From NCBI GenBank assembly GCA_034508935.3, contig CM067444.1:84826283-84890282 (forward strand): 64,000 nucleotides of DNA, written 5' to 3'. A model generated the notes under the pieces. The model was given only the letters and a program-made list of their open reading frames with translations. It was not told where the DNA came from and made no database searches. Source of the DNA: Berghia stephanieae (Eukaryota; Mollusca; Gastropoda; Nudibranchia; Aeolidiidae). Position numbers and translations under genes: made by a program. Of this stretch, positions 12,135 to 23,093 are shown in pieces (the first letter of the stretch is position 1; every line of letters starts with the position of its first letter).

Positions 12135-15100
12135 GTATGGGACGGTTTACAGTTATATCATGATCTATGTAGAATACACACTGATTACTTAGGCCTTTCA
12201 CTCTTCCAGAAGCATAGGCCATCAACAATTCTCCAACAGACATGATTTCGGGCTGCCTTCTCCACTTCGTTCCACGTTGTCCCTTTCTCCTTAAGTTCAA
12301 CCTCTGGTTGTGCCTCGAGCTCTTACTTGACCTTCCCCCCTTTCATTTCCCCTGAGGATTGAATAGGAGTGCCTAGCATGTGATGCTGCATACTGGCTCC
12401 CCTAAACAGCCCCAATTCCTCCATCAGATTTGCTGCTCAAATGGCAGGCTGTCACTGCTCTTCATTTATTTTTTTTTCTGGCCATCTTATGTTAAAGATC
12501 CGCCTCAGACACAAGTTCATTAATTTCTTGTGAGCATTGTTTTTGTTGTTCTCCAAGTTTCCGATCCATAAAGGAGAACTGATTGAACAGTAGAATGCAC
12601 ACGGTGTAACTCAATTAAGCTCAGTCATTATCAAGCTTCATTCCAGATGAACAAAAATTCTTGCATTTGTAGTTTAAAACTTAAGATCAGATATTTTCTC
12701 CCCTCTAGGATAGAGCCTTAGTCTATAAATTTCAAATTCGTACTTGACAAGCATTCCTTATAACCAGGCATGACTAACCGTCTCAAAACTAGTGTTGTGT
12801 CGGGGTGTCTTTAAGGATAAAACTGATTTTAAAGTAAAAAATGTGACCTATCATCTCAAAATGGTATTATGTCAGGACGATATAGGTGCTAAAAAGTGAA
12901 TTTATAGCAAATATTATGAAACTTGGTTAAGTTTTCATATTTAATTGAAGAGAATGAATATGATTTCTTAAACTGACAAAATCAACAATTTCACATTTCT
13001 TGTCATTTTCATTTTAATAAAAGATTATTTAAGGCATCTAGTTTACCCCAACATGATACTTACCATTTTGATGTGATTACAAATATGAAACTAGTGTTAA
13101 TTTTATTAGTCTTATCGAGGCAATTAGTCGTAGTTTTTTAAAAGCAACAATACTAGAATTTCATATTTTTCTGGTGACTTTTTATTTAACACTTACTTTT
13201 TGGCATCTTGTTCACCATGATATAATTCCATTTGAGACAATAGGTCTTATTTACAGCCATCTGAAATGAGTCATTAGCATCATCTATGCTCCAAAACAGA
13301 AACATGAAACCTTTGTTTGATGAGACAGAAAAGACGAATGAGAGATGAGAGGAATGTGTTGTGAAGTAGGAAGTAGTCCTTCACAGCCATTAGGCCCATG
13401 GAGCCAGAGTTTATCCCGGTATCTATAGCGTGAAATGGACAATAGCAATTGCATGCTACCCTTTTGGATAAAACGCTAGTCTATTGCAAAGTACTTTCCA
13501 CCAGATCTAACAGACCCAGCTACCCAATCACTATTTATTTACATTCTCTCACTGCAATTTAATATGAGTACATGTATAACAGTATTGTCACTGTCGAAAT
13601 AAATTGTAATAATAGCACCTCACATGTGTCATATCTCATCCTTTTTGCCAAATGTTGCTGTTACTGTTAGATTGGGACCCCTCCCTTGTAAAGCACTTTG
13701 AGTGCATTTAGTTGATAAATTAAAAAAGCTTGTTTTGTTGACCAAGGGAAAACTCGAAACATTGACATCATTTGTTTTTGTAAATTAAATATGAAGCTTC
13801 TAATCCACTTTATTATTGTTGTGTGGCTATGTAGTATGACTCTTGCTTTTGGAGCAGAAGGTCCAGGGTTCGAGATTCGCTATGAATGGGGCATAGTTGA
13901 GTCCTTGGGAAAGGCTCTTTACTCATATTCTCTCACCATGCTCAGGTGTAAAATGATTACCTGGCCGATAACAGTGTTGGCTCTGTTGGAAAACATTATA
14001 ATATCACCTAACTGGCGTCATGTCTCGTCCTACATGTTTAGTGTTGCTGTTGCCTGGGGAACCCTTGTAAAGCACTTTAATCACGTTTAGTGGATACTGC
14101 TCTATATAAAGGCTCTACTAAAAATATATTGTTTGCTGTTGAGAAAATAATAAATGAATATTTGATGTTGAAAAATAATTCTTATTTCCATTGTGTGACT
14201 ATGCCTGTCAGGGCTTGAAGCTTCCATCGTTCAGACCACCCAACAAGGTGTTTGGGCCAGTCTGGACTAGTCTCTATTGTTCTATGGGATATGCTTCCTA
14301 CATGGTCTGGCGTGATGGCGGAGGCTTTGGAGGTGATGCTGCCATGCCGCTGGCATGGTATGGATCACAGTTGGCTTTGAATTGGGCATGGGCCCCCATA
14401 TTCTTTGGATTGCATAGTCCCAAGTGGGTAAGTTTAAGGAAAGGGGAAAACTATTCAGTGAAATTGTAGAGCAGGCTTTTATACTAATTTATAATGATGA
14501 GAAATAAAGGTGATAGAGAAGTACCAAGTGAAAACAAGAGTAAAAAATTCTTACGGTGTCAAGAGCCACACCTGGGACCCTGATGGTACAACATCAACTG
14601 CTTGGACGAGAGAGAGGTCAGGGAGACAATGCACTAGCTTGAACCTTCCAGCTGAGAAGGTGGACGTTGTATTGATTGGTTCCCAAGCTTAGCTGTTTGA
14701 CAACGAGATATTCTTATTCTCTGTTTATACATAGCACTTCCCAATCCCAATTCCCTTTCTGTCGTATTGTAAGGAAATGAAAATGATGTAACACACCAGG
14801 CTGCTCTAAATCATTTCAAGTTAAATGCTATCAAACCCTGGTTAACGCAATACTTGATTATGGTTATTCAGTCTGGAATTACAGAACAACACAGACAAAA
14901 GAGGTTAATCAGATGCTCTATGAAATGATTAGGATGGTTCCCTAATCAAGAAATATGGGCTAGGGCTAAAGTACCAACACTGAACAAATGATTTAATGGC
15001 CTCATACTGATACCAGTAAATCATTACTAAATGCAGTCAAGTATAATAGAAACTAGGCAGTTTGGGTAGAACATTTTTTAAGTTCCTCCATCTCATGTTG

Positions 15101-16349
15101 ACATTCATTACTTATTTTTCCTAAATACTTTCCGTTTATGGAATAACCTATCTGATGTTATCATCAAGCTTCTACGCAATATTGAGACCTTTAACCAGTT
15201 AACTGCTGTACTCTGGAAAAAAATGTTTTTAAAAATTTGGCCAGAACTCGTCCTTCAAATATTGATGATTTAAATGACCCTCATCTTGGCAAAAACTTTC
15301 ACACCTGGGACTTAAATAATGATTCTTGCAAGGTCCCTGGTTGGAGAGTTTTTGCCAAGATGAGGGTCATTTAAATCGATTGATATTTGAAGGATAAGTT
15401 TTCTGGCCAAATTTTTTAATATGTGTTTTTCCAGAGTACAGCAGTTAACTGATTAAAGATGCACTACAGACAACCAGGAAAATACCATTTCTTCCTTTTT
15501 CTTTTAGATTTATATGACCCTCAACAGTAATACTCAATCTGACTGAGTGGGTCGGTATATTTGGGGGAGAAGGGGGAGGAGGAGGAGCAGCCTTAAGCTT
15601 TCAGTTTTATGTAGACAAATATCGTGGAAATTAATAGAAAGAATTAGGCGGTGTTGTTGAATGGTCACTTGAAATAATTCATTCATTTTTTTTTCTTCAG
15701 GAATGAGAGACATCTAAAATTTGCCATCATTTTGTCGTTTTACATTTCAAAAGATTTATATATTTATTTTCTTTTTAAAAAATTAAATTTACTTATATTT
15801 ACTAATTTATTTGTTTTGTTTCTGCTTTAAAAAAAGTAATGACACCAGTTTAAGCTTGTTATTTTATGTGTTTGGCTTCATACTTAAATAGATAAAAATA
15901 TTGAAAAAATGAAAATGAATTGAGAAATAAATGAATAAATAAAAAGTTACTTTATATTATGTTAGCTTGAAATCAGTAACTTTGATCCAACTCAGCCTTT
16001 ATCAAAACACAACCCTGCAATACATTAATTACTGATTACGCAGTGAAATTGTTAAACTTGCAAACAAAATGAAATGTGGAGACATTTTGAAAGAAATGCC
16101 AATAAGGCTTTTAAAATAAAAAATCAGACTTAAATTTCACCACTAATTCAGTATATTCCTTGACAGGCCCTGGTGGATGGAATTTGCATGTGGGTGGCCA
16201 TTGCAGGGACAATCTACAACTTCCACTTTGTCAATGAGACAGCTGCTAAGTTGTTACTTCCTTACTTGGGATGGGTGACCTTTGCCAATGTCCTGACAGC
16301 TAAAATCTGGTATGACAATCGTGATACTAAGGCTTTGAAGGATAAGTAA
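12033..16349 (+). CDS. TSPO: TSPO, translocator protein, three coding exons
   Basis: TSPO (peripheral benzodiazepine receptor) is a five-helix protein of the outer mitochondrial membrane that binds cholesterol and porphyrins. Exons 12033-12134, 14212-14427 and 16167-16349 are all phase 0 with GT-AG borders and encode 166 aa; the family is about 169 aa. Exon 1 gives [18 protein letters not shown] and TWYE. Exon 2 gives [20 protein letters not shown], the TSPO signature, then [17 protein letters not shown]. Exon 3 gives [20 protein letters not shown] and the C-terminal [20 protein letters not shown]. The aligned human cholesterol-motif tyrosine is not conserved, although [10 protein letters not shown] still fits the loose CRAC pattern one turn later. 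The ATG follows directly on the acceptor, so a 5' non-coding exon is expected. Confidence 0.96.
12841..13248. mobile_element. MITE family M1, one copy plus an overlapping second
   Basis: The left end is TCATCTCAAAATGGTATTAT followed by GTCAGG. Inverted ends occur at 13049-13073 (AACATGATACTTACCATTTT) and again at 13212-13248 (ACCATGATATAATTCCATTT). The unit therefore looks nested or partly duplicated. It sits in TSPO intron 1. Confidence 0.55.
13377..13535 (-). mobile_element. SINE-B 3' part
   Basis: It matches the tail of the family at 37018-37290 and 40605-40855: CCCATGGAGCCAGAGTTTAT, GGACAATAGCAATTGC and GCAAAGTACTTTCC. The tRNA-like head is missing. Confidence 0.7.
13545..13730 (+). mobile_element. 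SINE-A 3' part
   Basis: It carries AGTATTGTCACTGTCG, TAATAGCACCTCACATGTGT and the tail GTAAAGCACTTTGAGTGCAT. It directly follows the SINE-B fragment. Confidence 0.65.
13813..14125 (+). mobile_element. SINE-A copy, full length
   Basis: Head GTGGCTATGTAGTATGACTC and box B GGTTCGAGATTCGC; then GTTGAGTCCTTGGGAAAGGC, CTCACCATGCTCAGGTGTAA, the core GGCGTCATGTCTCGTCCTAC and the tail GTAAAGCACTTTAATCACG followed by CTCTATATAAAGG. It ends about 90 bases before TSPO exon 2. The short reading frame across it is not a gene. Confidence 0.85.
14212..14427 (+). CDS. TSPO: TSPO coding exon 2
   Basis: Acceptor CTGTCAG, donor GTAAGT. It encodes 72 residues, including [16 protein letters not shown] and the helix [19 protein letters not shown]. 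Confidence 0.97.
14780..15190 (+). mobile_element. LINE 3'-region relic
   Basis: 14797 onward translates as [20 protein letters not shown], the block downstream of reverse transcriptase in many CR1/Jockey-type LINEs (normally ending VW). Near 15115 a second frame gives [17 protein letters not shown], the usual C-terminal block. Stops separate the pieces. Confidence 0.55.
15191..15456. mobile_element. foldback MITE family M3, complete copy
   Basis: Two long inverted arms of about 115-125 bases face each other. The left starts TTAACCAGTTAACTGCTGTA; the right, in reverse complement, starts TTAATCAGTTAACTGCTGTA. Both continue through the CTCTGGAAAAA, TTTGGCCAGAA and CCTTCAAATAT blocks to CCCTCATCTTGGCAAAAAC. 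The arms are joined by about 40 bases. Partial copies occur at 26497-26645, 32077-32190 and 38978-39087. Confidence 0.8.
16167..16349 (+). CDS. TSPO: TSPO coding exon 3 and stop
   Basis: Acceptor TTGACAG. It encodes 60 residues from [15 protein letters not shown] to DTKALKDK and then TAA. Confidence 0.97.
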   Translation, partial: ALVDGICMWVAIAGTIYNFHFVNETAAKLLLPYLGWVTFANVLTAKIWYDNRDTKALKDK

Positions 16350-16525
16350 ATGACCTGATTTTCAAGTGTTTGTATTGTGATCTACGAAGAAGAAGTCAAC
16401 GGATTGCTCTAGGAGTGAACTAGAGAGTTGAGACAACTTCTTAGTTACAATCACCTCATTGAGTTGTTACAAATGTAAGAGATATATTGTAAATATTGCT
16501 GCTTGAAGCTGGAGGAAATAACAAT

Positions 16526-16536
16526 AATAAAATAAA
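16526..16536 (+). promoter_or_regulatory. candidate TSPO polyadenylation signals
   Basis: Two overlapping AATAAA hexamers about 180 bases after the stop codon. They abut a palindromic repeat, so the hexamer may have come with that insertion. Confidence 0.4.
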
Positions 16537-16668
16537 AGCTTCAAGATAATTTACAAAGACAGATGATGTAGACGTTTTATGTTTTTTGACAAAGGGGAAA
16601 CCCGAAACATTTACATCATCTGTCTTTGTAAATGAAATTGAAGCTCGTATTCCATTTTATTATTATTT
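16537..16668. repeat. palindromic repeat family M4
   Basis: Left arm TTTACAAAGACAGATGATGT, right arm ACATCATCTGTCTTTGTAAA, with AAGCTTCAA and TTGAAGCTC beyond them; the centre holds GACAAAGGGGAAACCCGAAA. Related single arms occur at 13727-13800 and 36560-36640, and a distant relative at 47665-47700. Confidence 0.7.
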
Positions 16669-16905
16669 ATATCAAGTACAATAGAGGAAAACTTCTGATG
16701 AAAATACCTTACTCTATTTTGCTTGTTTTTGTTTTGTTTTGTGAATGAAACAGCATACATCATTTAAGTTTTAAATTTGACTAGAAAAATAAAAGGTACC
16801 TTTTAAATGTTATCACCCATTTCATACTCATATTTGCTAATTTATTTGAGAGGGAACAAAGATTTGTTTACACACTTGATTTGATGTAGTTAGTGAAGTG
16901 TAGTA

Positions 16906-17682
16906 CAGGGCAGCCAACTTATAACAACTCTGTTATTGTGACATTCTATCTATAGCATCATAAAATCTATGTCCCGATATTTTCCCTATATATCATTAGT
17001 AATGAAAAAATTCACCTCACAACATACATTTAAGTAAATTATACCCTATTACAACATCAATATGGTGGTGATTGTGAACTTCAAATCGACAGTCAAGGCA
17101 AAATTTCTGGTCAAATGAAAACATTTTCTCTCTGACCAATGAAATTTCGTAGTCATAGCAAATGAAAATACTTGATTGGCTGAACATTGATATCTAGTCC
17201 CCACTGGACCAGTGGATGTGGGCGTTTTGCATAGGTATGGCAAAGTGAGGCAAAATCCTAGCTTACCTGGCACTTTGCATTGCACAAGTGTTTACTGACC
17301 TGTTGACAGCAGTGACAAGAGTGAACTTGACAGCAGATGACTAGCTAGTGAATGATATTTCATTGGTCGGAAAGCAAATGTTTTGCATTAGACCAGAAGT
17401 AGGAGTGGACATCGCAGTTCATTTTTGTGTTGTGAAGCATGATCAGGCAATCAGGGATACCAATAATGGGTCAATGGCATAGTGTCTTATACTGATCAAT
17501 TGGTGCGCAATCGAAATGGGTAGCCTACTTCGACTGAAAAGGTCACTGTAGATGGTTGGTAAAAGACAGCCATAGTCAAGTACTTCCTCCAGTTATTTTT
17601 TGGTTGCTCCACTATAACGACAACTCTCTAAAATGACATTTTTTCCTGGTCCCAAAGATATCATTATAGAGAAGTTGCACTG
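16906..17682. mobile_element. non-autonomous pogo/Tigger-like element
   Basis: The left end is CAGGGCAGCCAACTTATAAC; the right end in reverse complement is CAGTGCAACTTCTCTATAAT. TA lies at both borders (16904-16905, 17683-17684). The last 75 bases fold on themselves, as pogo/Tigger ends often do. No transposase frame. Confidence 0.5.
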
Positions 17683-18004
17683 TATTTTAATTGTTGACTG
17701 TAATGATGCAATTTCTCTGAATGTTACTTGAAAACTGTATTATATTCAAATGCTTTATCTTGATATTATTTCTTGTAAATTACATATACCACATACTTAT
17801 GTATGTATATGATTAAATATTATCCACTTTTTAAAAAAATCTATTGATCTAAAAACAAACTAGGGTGTTATTATTTCCAAGACAGTGACAGCAATGTTGA
17901 TGAGTTTGATTCAACGGATTATGAATTTATAGAACATGTCTGTTTTTATTATGGATGAAGTAGTGCATGTTTTTATCTATAAAATCATTCTTTATTTTTA
18001 TAAT

Positions 18005-18235
18005 CCATCATCTCAAATCGTTAATACCATGTCGGGGAGACCAAGATGATAAAAGGGAATTTAAAGCCAAAAATATAAAAAATAAGAGATAAGAAATTTA
18101 ATTTTTTGGCACGTTAAAACTAAAAATATATACATTCTCCTTGATAAAAGAAATAAATGTCATCTAAGTTCCATAATTTTGGTTATAAATTCAATTTCCA
18201 AGATCTTAATAATGTTTTGAGACGATGGGTCACAT
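18005..18235. mobile_element. MITE family M1 copy
   Basis: The left end is ATCATCTCAAATCGTTAATA followed by CCATGTCGGG; the right end in reverse complement is CCATCGTCTCAAAACATTAT, preceded on that strand by GTGACC. About 230 bp. Confidence 0.6.
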
Positions 18236-18353
18236 TGTTAGATTTGTAACAGACCATCACTTTGCTATTTTCTTCTAGTCATCGATTGTGAATGGATGTT
18301 ACTGTCATTTGGTTATTTATACTCTTTTTTTCCCCGGCAACACTGATTAATGT

Positions 18354-18393
18354 TAGGTTTACTTAGCTTCGAATAGGTTTACTTAGCTTCGAA
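18354..18393. repeat. 20-bp exact tandem duplication
   Basis: TAGGTTTACTTAGCTTCGAA occurs twice in a row. Confidence 0.95.
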
Positions 18394-19280
18394 TTTACCT
18401 ATTCTCATTCTTTCGAAAGAAAAAAAAAAAGCTGTAATTTTTCTCCCAAATTTCAAAGGATAGAAAATATATTAATGTGTAAACAAATCAATGAAAGTTA
18501 CCTGAAGTAGGTGTGAACTATCTTTTGATATTGTGTGTTTCTATGTAAAATCTTCAAGTATGATTACTTAGCTTTGTCCTAGCCCTCGCCAGAGTCCTTG
18601 GCTGAGAGGCCAATAGTCAACTGTATAATATTATTGTGGGAAATTATATTTTCCCCCCTTTTAAATAATTTCTCTGTCATGTACTGCAACAGTCTATTGT
18701 TTACAATAATATAAAATTTATAAACATTTGACTGTACTCCTATTGGTGGGATGCTGTACTTGTATCTGGATGGGACTTTTAAGTGATCTGAAAATAATTA
18801 CATTGATAGTGTGCTTTTGGAATCTACGTTTGTTCCCTATTTGAACCAGTCTCCTTTGTCTTACTTTTTCTCAGCTGTTTTAAATCGTAAATCTAGAATT
18901 TTTAGACCTGAATTTTTTACTGACCTGAAAGTGTCACAAGCACATAGACCCCTAAAATTCAAAGATTAATAAAAACAAAACAACTAAAGTTATATATAAT
19001 ATAATTTTTATTTTTGCTTTATCCTCCTTCAATAGTAGTATATTTATTAATAGCATACTTGTTGGTTCATTAGTGTGGGTCTCTCCACCCCCCGCCCCCT
19101 CGCCCACGTGTTCTCTTATTTTGGCTACAATTTTTTAATCTTTGCAATGTGATTTATTTCTTTCATATTTATTTGTATAGAGTGAGCTGTATTTGGTCTC
19201 TTTATCAGAAACGGGGATTTAGTTTTAACATTTTGTCTATATCACAGGGACTGGGAATTTATTTTTAATATGGCTATGAT

Positions 19281-19296
19281 TAGGTACCGCAAACTG
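19281..19296 (+). repeat. left terminal inverted repeat
   Basis: TAGGTACCGCAAACTG, identical to the reverse complement of 22554-22569. Confidence 0.93.
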
Positions 19297-20070
19297 AATT
19301 TTCAAACTTGAAAATGGCAGTTGATTGTTAGTTATATGATTAGTACAAGCCATTCGAAGAATTTTGATACCAAATACAAGGATGTATCTTGAATATTAAG
19401 GAAGTTATGACGATTCGAAATTTTTGAAATTCCGTCGTTTTTCGCCAATGGCCAGGAGACCAACTTTGGAACACCACAAACAAAAATGTATAACCTCCAG
19501 ACACCCAAAACCTCTTGAGTACGAACCCAAGTATATAGAGAACAAACTCAATTTTTTTCAGGGTGTGACACAAAAATAAAATTGTCGTTTATTCAATCAA
19601 AAATGGGAAAAAGCCCAATTTCCCATGTTCTGCGAACGGACATGAAAATCTTCAATTTTAGTCAAATTCAAAAATTTGTAAAAAAACAACAAATAAAGCT
19701 ACATTAACCAAATACATATCAAATTAAAGCTAAAGAAAAGATCTATTACAGCAAAGGGATATCAGAAGGGATGGACCCAACCAAATGTACTTTGTCATAA
19801 TAAAAGTACACACATTCATCATCAATTACAAAAAATCATACATTTTGGAAAATTCATAAAAAATCAAAGAAATTGTTAAAACCACTTATGTTTCCACACA
19901 AGCGAGGGATATCGTATATATTTCATGTAAATATTTAATAGATACAAATATATCTCCCTCCATTAGCTACTAAGCAATTGAAAATGACACCCTAATTTCA
20001 ATATTATGCGAACGGACATGAAAATGAAACACAATCCGCTGTTTGAAAATAGTGAGTGATGGATCAAAAA

Positions 20071-22057
20071 TTAGCAATTATCATTGGTATCACTAGATTG
20101 AACACTGGCAAAATGAGCAGTAAGCATTACAAAAAGATCATCCAAACTGCCTGACAACTTTAATTTAGTCTTTTGACATATCGCTTTCTGAAATCTAATT
20201 TCATTGCGAAATGCTTCTATAGCTTGTTTTTTGGAAGAATATCCCTGCACTTTCTTATAAAGAGTATTTACATTATCAACATTGGTGCATGGACCACCAT
20301 GTTGTTTTAAAACAGCAGTTAAATTAGATGTGATAGTGATTGATTTAACTTCTTTTTGGAGTTTCTTTTCTTGGTTTTCAACCATCTTCTCTTGCATTTG
20401 TATCTTTACTTTATCTTCCTCTTCTACTTTCCTTTTCTTTAAACATGGAGCATATGATCTACTAAATTTGAAAAGATTATCTCTTTCATTAGATGTTTTA
20501 CTTGCAATAAAATCAACAACATCATTTCGCTTAGACATATGAATGCTAGAACGATTAAACAATGAACAATTTCTTCTTTTGTGGACATCAAAATCGAAGT
20601 CACCAAAGGCACTTTCACCAATCAAATTAGTCAATGGACAATGAGCTAACTTAGAAGAAATTTCAGCGGGCAATGCTGAACTAAATGAGCCATCTAAAAA
20701 GTCTGCTAACTGTCGTTTAGTTACAGCAACAAGTTCAGTACAAATGGTGACAATGGCATTTCTCATAATACATAATTGATCATCATTACAATTTGATACA
20801 AAAACATTGATTGCTTGAACAGTAGGACTAGAAAGTCTAAATTCTTCACCAAACACACAGACAAAATCATCATCCATAAGGCAAGAAGGATCTTGGAAAA
20901 AAGCAAACATTTTCTGAACATACAAATAAAAATCATTATATTTCACTTTACTGCTTGTCAACAAAATCCAATATGGCCCAGTCACCTTAACATAAAGTAA
21001 AGCAATGACACATATCAAGCACATAATGGTGGGATCTGAAATGTCATAACTCAAACTGATCATTTTCTGATTAATGGTCTCTGGCAAAATGCTAGATGAA
21101 AAAAAAACCTTAATGCTTGAGTGGTGAAAAATCAATGCTGCTGCAGCTGCATAAAAACAGTTAAATCGATTAGATTTGAATGATGGAATTAAAGAGCTGG
21201 GACAATGGGTCAACCAGTAAACCCGATAACCATTCTTCTGATCACCCCTGGGACCAAGCAAATCACATGCATGTTTGATTGTCCGTGATGTAGCAGTCAT
21301 ATCATCTGACTGGAACCTAGCAAACATTGACTCTCTATCCCTCCCAAGACCATCCCCATCACCCAATTGACATTCAATATTAGACAATGCAGTCTCACAA
21401 GCAGCACTCATACCTAAAAGGAAGTGAGCGTTACAATGCAAAAAGGAAATTTGAACACCTCGACCAAGTTTTCATTTATATAATCATTCAATTTTGAATC
21501 ATACAATTTCATACAAGAGGCCCTATCAGTCATTGTGCTAGTAACCTTTTCTAACAAATTATCTAAAACATCATGAGTGGAAATATCTGAATAAGAACTA
21601 TACACATCAGATAATGTTTTGAACATATTGACTGTCAAATCCAGAAGACTATTGGCATCTTCACAAGCAATAGACTAAAACCTAAATACAATGTTGTATC
21701 ATTGTCTAGTGACACTTGATGGCCTACAATTTTCTGCTGGTCTCGTGATGTACCATCAGAATGAAGAGTAACATTAGAAGAGTTCAAGACGCCTTCAGCA
21801 TTTTGTAAATGGCAAATAACATTAGCTTCTTCACAAATATTGTTACATGTTCTGGCACAAGGCAAATGATCAAAACTGTAATTAAACAGACATTTTGAAA
21901 TAGTAGATATACAATGCTTAACATTGTCAGCAGACACCCCTACCCTTGACATCAAATCAATAACTGGCCGTGCTCCAGGCAGGAGGCCATTGTAAAGAGT
22001 AAATTCAATGCTGGGCATCGGGTTTCTTATCGCGCTGGCGGAATTGGGCGATACCAA
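20071..22057 (-). pseudogene. RNase-H-like transposase, two frameshifts
   Basis: Three consecutive frames make one protein of about 660 aa: 21635-22057, 21414-21638 and 20071-21441. Frame changes lie near 21670 (in-frame continuation SIACEDANSLLDLTVNM) and near 21450 (continuation FLHCNAHFLLGM). TLHSDGTSRDQQKIVGHQVS looks like the first catalytic-Asp strand of an RNase-H-fold transposase, and TSTMTDRASCMKLY with FLHCNAHFLLGM looks like the second Asp and a C/H region. The C-terminal 150 residues include a Lys/Glu-rich helix (VKIQMQEKMVENQEKKLQKE). I recall similar proteins as abundant uncharacterised predictions in invertebrate genomes. The catalytic assignment is inference. Confidence 0.7.
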
Positions 22058-22553
22058 GTAATCGTTGTTGAATTAGTTATTTTAAAAGAGAATTGAACGA
22101 TCTTTCACATGGTGGTTTCGGTTTTTCTAATTTTGCATTTTAAACCCCTGAAAATCCCGTTTTTTGAATAAAGTTTGAAAAAAAAGTCACTTAAAATTTT
22201 ATAACCATCGTGAATTTAGTATCAACAGATTCGTTAAGATTTACTTCATCGAATACTGCAATAACCAGCACGATTACGACCACGGCCCAAATTCGCCGAG
22301 CATTCAAACGCAGTATGTTGAAAAAACGCAAGATTTCACGAGGGGAAAACGTCAGATCGTCGTATTTTTCATCCGATATCTTTTCTTTATTAACCGAATC
22401 AGATAAAATCAAAAATAACACCATTGGAAAGGGCTTTTCTTGATCTTTTCACTGATACCATTCATTTTAAAAATGGTCGAAATGTAAATAAATTACAACA
22501 AGGTGAATTTATTGTGAAATCAACGAAAAACGCTCTCAATGCAGGTTATGCGG

Positions 22554-22569
22554 CAGTTTGCGGTACCTA
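22554..22569 (-). repeat. right terminal inverted repeat
   Basis: CAGTTTGCGGTACCTA, followed directly by the second CTATGAT target duplication. Confidence 0.93.
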
Positions 22570-22649
22570 CTATGATGCGGAAAACTTATAGTTTAGTTTG
22601 GTCTCTAAAGGATTAAACAAACAACAACAATTTCTTTTCTGTCTGTCGC

Positions 22650-22795
22650 AAAGTACTTTCTTCCAGATTTAACAGAACCAGTTACCCAATCACTGCTGGG
22701 TTAAGTGTTGGTCAAGGAATAATCTGGACCTCACGGGAAATCGGTCCTTTTGCTTGTGAAGTTTGAGCTCTATTGAGCTACTGTATTTAGACCTT
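22650..22795 (-). mobile_element. SINE-B copy, partial
   Basis: GCAAAGTACTTTCTTCCAGA, CCCAATCACTGCTGGGT, then on the minus strand the tRNA-like head ending TAGCTCAATAGAGCTCAAAC. Confidence 0.65.
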
Positions 22796-23014
22796 TATCA
22801 GTTTCATAACATTTTATTATTTTATATATTTTCTACCACCTTTTATTATGATTTGATGCATTAAAGCTACATTTCACACACACACAAACAGTCCATTTTC
22901 CTTTTTAATCTATTGTGACCAAATTGCCTTTAACAAAATAAAAGGATGATCGTGCGAAGCCTGGAAAATGGTATTCCGTGTCTGAAAGTTAACCATGCTT
23001 GCAACATGTTTTGA

Positions 23015-23018
23015 GTGT

Positions 23019-23057
<39 letters not shown>

Positions 23058-23078
23058 TGTGTGTGTGTGGCTTTGTAT
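23015..23078. repeat. (GT)n microsatellite
   Basis: GT repeats abut the 5' end of a SINE-A copy. Confidence 0.9.
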
Positions 23079-23093
23079 GTGTGTTGTGCGGGT

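Larger units (their letters stand above)
16350..19273. other. intergenic DNA downstream of TSPO
   Basis: No gene recognised. It holds the palindromic repeat at 16537-16668, a pogo-like element at 16906-17682, an M1 MITE at 18005-18235 and a 20-bp tandem duplication at 18354-18393. A small open frame at 17049-17285 (minus) lies wholly within the pogo-like element and shows no protein resemblance. Confidence 0.6.
19281..22569 (-). mobile_element. DNA transposon with 16-bp TIRs and 7-bp TSD, superfamily unassigned
   Basis: The termini are perfect 16-bp inverted repeats (TAGGTACCGCAAACTG). The heptamer CTATGAT lies immediately outside each end (19274-19280, 22570-22576), a clean target-site duplication. 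The 3289-bp interior carries a transposase-like reading region on the minus strand (20071-22057). An 18-base direct repeat, GCGAACGGACATGAAAAT, occurs at about 19632 and 20008, a candidate transposase-binding or regulatory site. The ends look intact, so the insertion is probably fairly young. Confidence 0.9.

Noticed and set aside
15191-15240. Continuation of the LINE relic reading [12 protein letters not shown] into the foldback MITE
   Set aside because: The string comes from the MITE arm, which recurs elsewhere without LINE sequence; the likeness to a LINE end is chance.
22210-22443. Paired small frames on both strands beside the unnamed transposon
   Set aside because: Both lie in the non-coding part inside the right TIR and neither resembles a known protein.
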